DNA of 8,961 bases from Acidaminococcaceae bacterium (GTDB lineage Bacteria > Bacillota > Negativicutes > Acidaminococcales > Acidaminococcaceae): the NCBI GenBank assembly GCA_003512125.1, contig DOSQ01000147.1, forward strand, positions 1 through 8,961, read 5' to 3'. A program made the translations under genes and the position numbers. This document shows positions 6,125 through 8,961 of this stretch, piece by piece. The stretch's first letter is position 1; each line of letters begins with the position of its first letter. Under the pieces are notes generated by a model. That model searched no databases. It was given only the letters and a program-made list of their open reading frames with translations, and had not been told where the DNA came from.

Positions 6125-6439
6125 ATGTTAGATTTATCCAAAGAGTTTTCCCTGTTGGGTTTTCTGGAAGAAACTGAAGAAGACGGCACCGTACTATACG
6201 TAATGGACTTTCCGGAGGACGTATATATTACCGTCACTGACGACAACGGAAGGACGCCGGTGCGTGCCAAACAGAATCTGGTACTGGCATGCTACGACGG
6301 CGACGGCCGTTACCTTTGGGGCAGCGAGTTCCGGACCTTCATGGAACTTCAAAAACTCTGTCAGAGCAATCCTGCCGGCTCTCCGGAGCTGCTGAAAGCG
6401 TTAAAAGGCGCTTCCAGAACCCTGAAAGAAACGGAATAG
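6125..6439 (+). CDS. Acidic 104-residue protein, function unknown
   Basis: I do not recognise the family. The predicted protein is compact, with no signal peptide or membrane segment. Its N-terminal half is acidic and looks beta-rich (LLGFLEETEEDGTVLYVMDFPEDVYITVTDDNG at about 10-42), followed by LVLACYDGDGRYLWGSEF and a Lys-rich helical end. The general look resembles small Firmicutes DUF1292-like acidic proteins, but I see no decisive motif. The ATG has AGGAGG at 6109-6114, 10 nt upstream. An in-frame TTG at 6119 is only 4 nt from it and is less likely. It is the only plus-strand gene here, with a long leader of its own and a strong terminator after it, so it is probably a single-gene unit. 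Codon use looks like that of its neighbours. Confidence 0.75.
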   Translation: MLDLSKEFSLLGFLEETEEDGTVLYVMDFPEDVYITVTDDNGRTPVRAKQNLVLACYDGDGRYLWGSEFRTFMELQKLCQSNPAGSPELLKALKGASRTLKETE

Positions 6440-6484
6440 GCTGTTCCGTCCCATCCGCAGGCGTTCATTCCCGATATTTAAAAT

Positions 6485-6515
6485 CCGCCGGATTCGAAAA
6501 TCCGGCGGTTTTTTT
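6485..6515 (+). terminator. Strong intrinsic terminator between convergent genes
   Basis: CCGCCGGAT (6485-6493) and ATCCGGCGG (6500-6508) form a perfect 9-bp GC-rich stem with a 6-nt loop, followed by seven T on the plus strand. It ends the gene at 6125-6439. Read on the minus strand the same stem is followed by ATTTTAAAT, so it may also serve uraA. Confidence 0.93.
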
Positions 6516-6555
6516 ACTGCAAATTTGCTGCAATATTTATCATCGTCAATATATT

Positions 6556-7803
6556 CTATTCTTCCATCAGACCCAAATGTTCGAACAGATGGAACAGCAG
6601 GCTTAACAGAATCGCTACCAGCGTAGCCAGTACCATTCCCTGTACCGTAATGGTACCGAAGGTCAGCTTGGCGCCGGAAAGGCCGACGATCATAACAACG
6701 GCCGTCATGGTCAGGTTACGGGATTTGCTGTAATCCACCTTCTGTTCTACCAGAAGACGCAGACCGGAGGCTGCAATGACGCCGAACAGCAGCATGCAGA
6801 CACCGCCCATGACCGGACTCGGAATACCGTGGATCAGTTCACTTAACTTTCCGATAAAGGACAACAGGATGGCAAACACAGCTGCGCCGCCAATGACCCA
6901 GACGCTGTAGACTTTGGTGATCGCCATGACACCGATGTTTTCACCGTACGTTGTATTCGGAGTAGCACCGAACAGGCCGGATAAAATATTGGAGCAGCCG
7001 TCTGCAAACAGGGAACGGTCCAGACCGGGATCCTTCATCAAATTACGACCAACAATATTCCCTGTCACCATCAGATGCCCGATGTGTTCGGTCAGCACCA
7101 CAAGCGCTGCCGGCGCGATAATCGCGATCGCATCCATGTTGAAGGTCGGCGCGGAAAACTGCGGAATGGCAAACCAGGGCGCATTGATCACCGGAGTCAT
7201 ATCGACCATTCCCAGGAAAAAAGCCAGAATATAGCCGCAGACAACGCCGAACAGGATCGGGATAATCGCCATAAAGCCTTTAAATGCTACGGAACCGATG
7301 ACGGTGACCAGCAACGTAAATACGGATACCATCACGTTATTCAACTCAATTTTATCCCCTACAAGGCCGGCCATGGAAGCCGCTGTCGGCGCCAGCTCCA
7401 GACCGATGATAGCAACAATGGCCCCCATCGCAGCCGGAGGGAAAATGAAGTCAATCCATTTCGTTCCCATCATCTTAACAATGAATGAGAACAGGACGAA
7501 CAACAGACCGAATACGATGAACCCAGACTGCGCGTCTGAATAGGGATGTGTCGCCATAATCAAAAGAACCGGGGAAATAAAAGCAAAGCTGGAACCCAGG
7601 TATGAAGGAATCTTTCCTTTCGTCAGAAAGATATACAGCAACGTTCCTACTCCGTTCATGAAGAGGCAGGTGTTTGGATTTAATTTGAACAGAAACGGCA
7701 CGAGCACCGTCGCGCCGAACATGGCAAACAAATGCTGCAGGCTCAGCGGAATATTCATCAGCAACGGAACACGCTCTTCAACCTGAATAACTTTATGCGA
7801 CAT
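6556..7803 (-). CDS. uraA: Uracil permease, NCS2 family
   Basis: An inner-membrane uracil:proton symporter of the NCS2 (nucleobase-cation symporter 2) family, with many hydrophobic segments along 415 residues. Substrate-site motifs align with E. coli UraA at almost the same positions: GSSFAFISP at 70-78 (Phe73), EHIGH at 239-243 (Glu239, His243), and GATPNTTYGENIGV at 279-292 (Glu288). These favour uracil over xanthine or urate. The start is ATG at 7803, with GGAGG 7 nt upstream; the ATG at 7818 overlaps that ribosome binding site and is rejected. It lies 65 bp after sepF, separated by a hairpin at 7830-7859. I see neither a promoter after that hairpin nor a PyrR-binding leader, so expression may depend on read-through. 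The stop is close to the convergent terminator at 6485-6515. Confidence 0.95.
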   Translation of the reverse strand: MSHKVIQVEERVPLLMNIPLSLQHLFAMFGATVLVPFLFKLNPNTCLFMNGVGTLLYIFLTKGKIPSYLGSSFAFISPVLLIMATHPYSDAQSGFIVFGLLFVLFSFIVKMMGTKWIDFIFPPAAMGAIVAIIGLELAPTAASMAGLVGDKIELNNVMVSVFTLLVTVIGSVAFKGFMAIIPILFGVVCGYILAFFLGMVDMTPVINAPWFAIPQFSAPTFNMDAIAIIAPAALVVLTEHIGHLMVTGNIVGRNLMKDPGLDRSLFADGCSNILSGLFGATPNTTYGENIGVMAITKVYSVWVIGGAAVFAILLSFIGKLSELIHGIPSPVMGGVCMLLFGVIAASGLRLLVEQKVDYSKSRNLTMTAVVMIVGLSGAKLTFGTITVQGMVLATLVAILLSLLFHLFEHLGLMEE

Positions 7804-7821
7804 AACGTTTCCTCCCATATC

Positions 7822-7833
7822 TTTTCATGAAAA
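7822..7833. repeat. 12-bp perfect palindrome before the uraA ribosome binding site
   Basis: TTTTCATGAAAA is a perfect palindrome overlapping the T-tract of the 7830-7859 hairpin. It lies about 5 bp from the uraA ribosome binding site (7811-7816). It could be a protein-binding site or simply low-complexity sequence. Confidence 0.5.
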
Positions 7834-7859
7834 ACGGCTGCCTGTAAAGACAGCCGTTT
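7830..7859 (-). terminator. Hairpin between sepF and uraA
   Basis: AAACGGCTG (7851-7859, read on minus) pairs with CAGCCGTTT (7832-7840). Two more inner pairs, one of them G-U, give about 11 bp with a 6-nt loop, followed by a run of five T. It looks like a terminator for sepF. Because it is directly before the uraA ribosome binding site, it may act as a partial terminator or attenuator. Confidence 0.7.
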
Positions 7860-7868
7860 GTGTTTAAT

Positions 7869-8222
7869 TTATCTTCCCAGCCAGGAAGTTTTTTTCGGAG
7901 CCTGTTTTTCCACATCCACCCGGGACGGTGCATACATCATAATCGTATCACTGACCTTGGAAATGCTGGCATTCACAATATAACTTACACCGCACATGTA
8001 ATCAAAAATGCGGTTGCGGGTTTCTTTGTCCACTTCCGCAAAATTAACCATAACCGCACAACCTTCCATCAGTTTTTCCGCATAGGAAACTGCATCTTCA
8101 TAGGTATGAGGGGTACGCACCAGAATATCCAGCTGACCGGGCCGTACTACATACGGGCCGGCATACGTGTCAACAGATTCTTCATTACTAAAAAGTTTCA
8201 TTGCTGAATTTTTAAAATCCAT
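7869..8222 (-). CDS. sepF: Cell division protein SepF
   Basis: SepF binds FtsZ filaments and tethers them to the membrane during septum formation. The conserved SepF core covers about 30-103: LDILVRTPHTYEDAVSYAEKL, CAVMVNFAEVDKETRNRIFDYMCGVSYIV and SKVSDTIMMYAPSRVDV. The N-terminus (MDFKNSAMKLFSNEES) could be a short membrane-binding helix. At 117 residues it is shorter than the roughly 150 of Bacillus SepF, mainly through a reduced linker. The ATG has GGAGG (8233-8237) 10 nt upstream, and a promoter lies at 8286-8313. It is not next to the usual ylmE/ylmG/divIVA division cluster; it sits between typA and uraA. Confidence 0.9.
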   Translation of the reverse strand: MDFKNSAMKLFSNEESVDTYAGPYVVRPGQLDILVRTPHTYEDAVSYAEKLMEGCAVMVNFAEVDKETRNRIFDYMCGVSYIVNASISKVSDTIMMYAPSRVDVEKQAPKKTSWLGR

Positions 8223-8285
8223 AATGCGAAAGCCTCCATCCCATCTGATTTAATGAACGGTCAAAAAACTTCTCTATATCTATAT

Positions 8286-8313
8286 ATTGTAGCAGATTCA
8301 AAAAAAAACACAA
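8286..8313 (-). promoter_or_regulatory. Promoter of sepF
   Basis: On the minus strand, TACAAT (8286-8291) carries an upstream TG, making the extended -10 TGCTACAAT. A weak -35, TTGTGT (8308-8313), lies 16 bp away across a T-rich spacer of nine T. The start near 8279 gives a leader of about 57 nt. Confidence 0.55.
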
Positions 8314-8324
8314 CATGTTTTCTT

Positions 8325-8354
8325 AAAAAAATACCGTAAAAGCAGGTTTTTTTT
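8325..8354 (-). terminator. Weak AT-rich terminator candidate after typA
   Basis: ACC (8345-8347, read on minus) can pair with GGT (8333-8335), flanked by long A and T runs (8348-8354 with 8325-8331) across one mismatch. The run of T follows on the minus strand. There is little GC in the stem, so efficiency is doubtful, but no better terminator is visible in the gap. Confidence 0.3.
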
Positions 8355-8361
8355 CAAGTTT

Positions 8362-8414
8362 TTTGCATAAAATGCCGGATATACGGATCTGGATACTGAA
8401 CCATTTGCATAAAA
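8362..8414. repeat. 11-bp direct repeat in the typA-sepF gap
   Basis: TTTGCATAAAA occurs at 8362-8372 and 8404-8414, 42 bp apart from start to start, close to four helical turns. The rest of the 8223-8431 gap holds the sepF promoter and an AT-rich stretch; I see no gene or structured RNA in it. Confidence 0.55.
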
Positions 8415-8431
8415 CGGGATGCCTGCCGGTC

Positions 8432-8961
8432 TTATTTATCGGCCACAGCAGCATTCTTGGCACGCCCGCGCATACGGCCACGTTCTACCCGGTCCAATAC
8501 CCGTTTGCGCATACGGATATTTTTAGGCGTAACCTCTACCAGTTCATCGTCGTTGATATGTTCCAGTGCCTGTTCCAGTGAGAAGAAAATAGGGGGAATC
8601 AGGCGAATGGCATCATCACTGCCGGATGCGCGCATGTTGGATACATGTTTCTTCTTGCAGGGATTGACGTCCATATCATCTTCACGGGAGTTTTCACCGA
8701 TGACTTCTCCCTGATATACATTCTGGCCCGGTACAATATACATGATGCCACGTTCCTGACAGTTTCCAATGCCGTACGCACAGGTCTCTCCGTTTTCAAA
8801 AGCCACCAGGCTGCCGCGGGTACGGCCAGGGATAGGTCCCTTGTAATAATCATACCCGGCATACACATGGTTCATAACGCCGTTGCCCTTGGTATCGGTC
8901 AGGAACTGGTTGCGGAATCCGATCAGGCCTCTGGCTGGAATCTTAAACTCCAGCCGCATAT
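8432..8961 (-). CDS. typA: GTP-binding protein TypA/BipA, C-terminal part (cut by window edge)
   Basis: TypA/BipA is a ribosome-associated translational GTPase related to EF-G and LepA, with roles in ribosome assembly and stress or cold growth. About 176 residues of the roughly 600 expected are present; the GTPase domain lies beyond the right edge, and the first Met seen is internal. Diagnostic C-terminal segments are PARGLIGFR near the edge, NMRASGSDDAIRL, SLEQALEHINDDELVEVTPKNIRMRKRVLD, and a basic tail (RVERGRMRGRAKN). This part covers the domain V-like region and the family-specific C-terminal domain that contacts the ribosome. It ends with TAA, and a 209-bp gap separates it from sepF. 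Confidence 0.95.
   Translation of the reverse strand, partial: MRLEFKIPARGLIGFRNQFLTDTKGNGVMNHVYAGYDYYKGPIPGRTRGSLVAFENGETCAYGIGNCQERGIMYIVPGQNVYQGEVIGENSREDDMDVNPCKKKHVSNMRASGSDDAIRLIPPIFFSLEQALEHINDDELVEVTPKNIRMRKRVLDRVERGRMRGRAKNAAVADK

Noticed and set aside
1..8961. CRISPR, insertion sequence, prophage, defence or biosynthetic cluster
   Set aside because: No repeat-spacer array, transposase, integrase, phage structural gene or multi-enzyme cluster is present; the gene set is housekeeping with a few small unknowns.

Overview
The window looks like ordinary chromosomal DNA from a Firmicutes-type bacterium. Support for this comes from strong GGAGG-type ribosome binding sites, frequent TTG and GTG starts, sigma-A-like promoters, SepF, a PerR-type Fur protein, and a TRAM-domain RlmD with iron-sulfur cysteines. 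The secreted protein at 3618-4853 resembles proteins I remember from Negativicutes and Paenibacillus, so a Negativicutes host is possible, but I cannot establish this from sequence alone. I see no rRNA, tRNA, CRISPR array, insertion sequence or phage gene. All genes except one small plus-strand gene (6125-6439) lie on the minus strand.

Reading in the minus-strand direction from the right edge: the 3' part of typA/bipA (ribosome-associated GTPase), a 209-bp AT-rich gap with an 11-bp direct repeat, sepF (division-ring anchor), a hairpin, and uraA (uracil permease). UraA converges on the lone plus-strand gene, with a strong hairpin terminator between them. That gene encodes an unrecognised acidic 104-residue protein. 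It is transcribed divergently from a 71-residue zinc-ribbon protein. The two predicted promoters occupy the same 31 bp, the -35 of each overlapping the -10 of the other. The zinc-ribbon gene is followed by a compact folded RNA element and then a small transaldolase, and that unit ends at a hairpin terminator.

Further left come a secreted protein of unknown role, a PerR-like peroxide/metal regulator, the 23S rRNA methyltransferase RlmD, and a cytosolic CapA-type metallophosphatase-fold protein. A tandem 19-bp repeat separates the last two genes. It supplies the rlmD stop codon and two TATAAT boxes upstream of capA.

The genes mostly serve separate housekeeping tasks: translation/ribosome maintenance (TypA, RlmD), division (SepF), pyrimidine uptake (UraA), pentose phosphate metabolism (transaldolase) and stress sensing (PerR). 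I see no new multi-gene system such as a defence, toxin or biosynthetic cluster. The most interesting leads are regulatory: the overlapping divergent promoters, a possible pseudoknotted leader on the plus-strand gene, the three-stem element before the transaldolase, and hairpins placed directly before ribosome binding sites at three gene boundaries.
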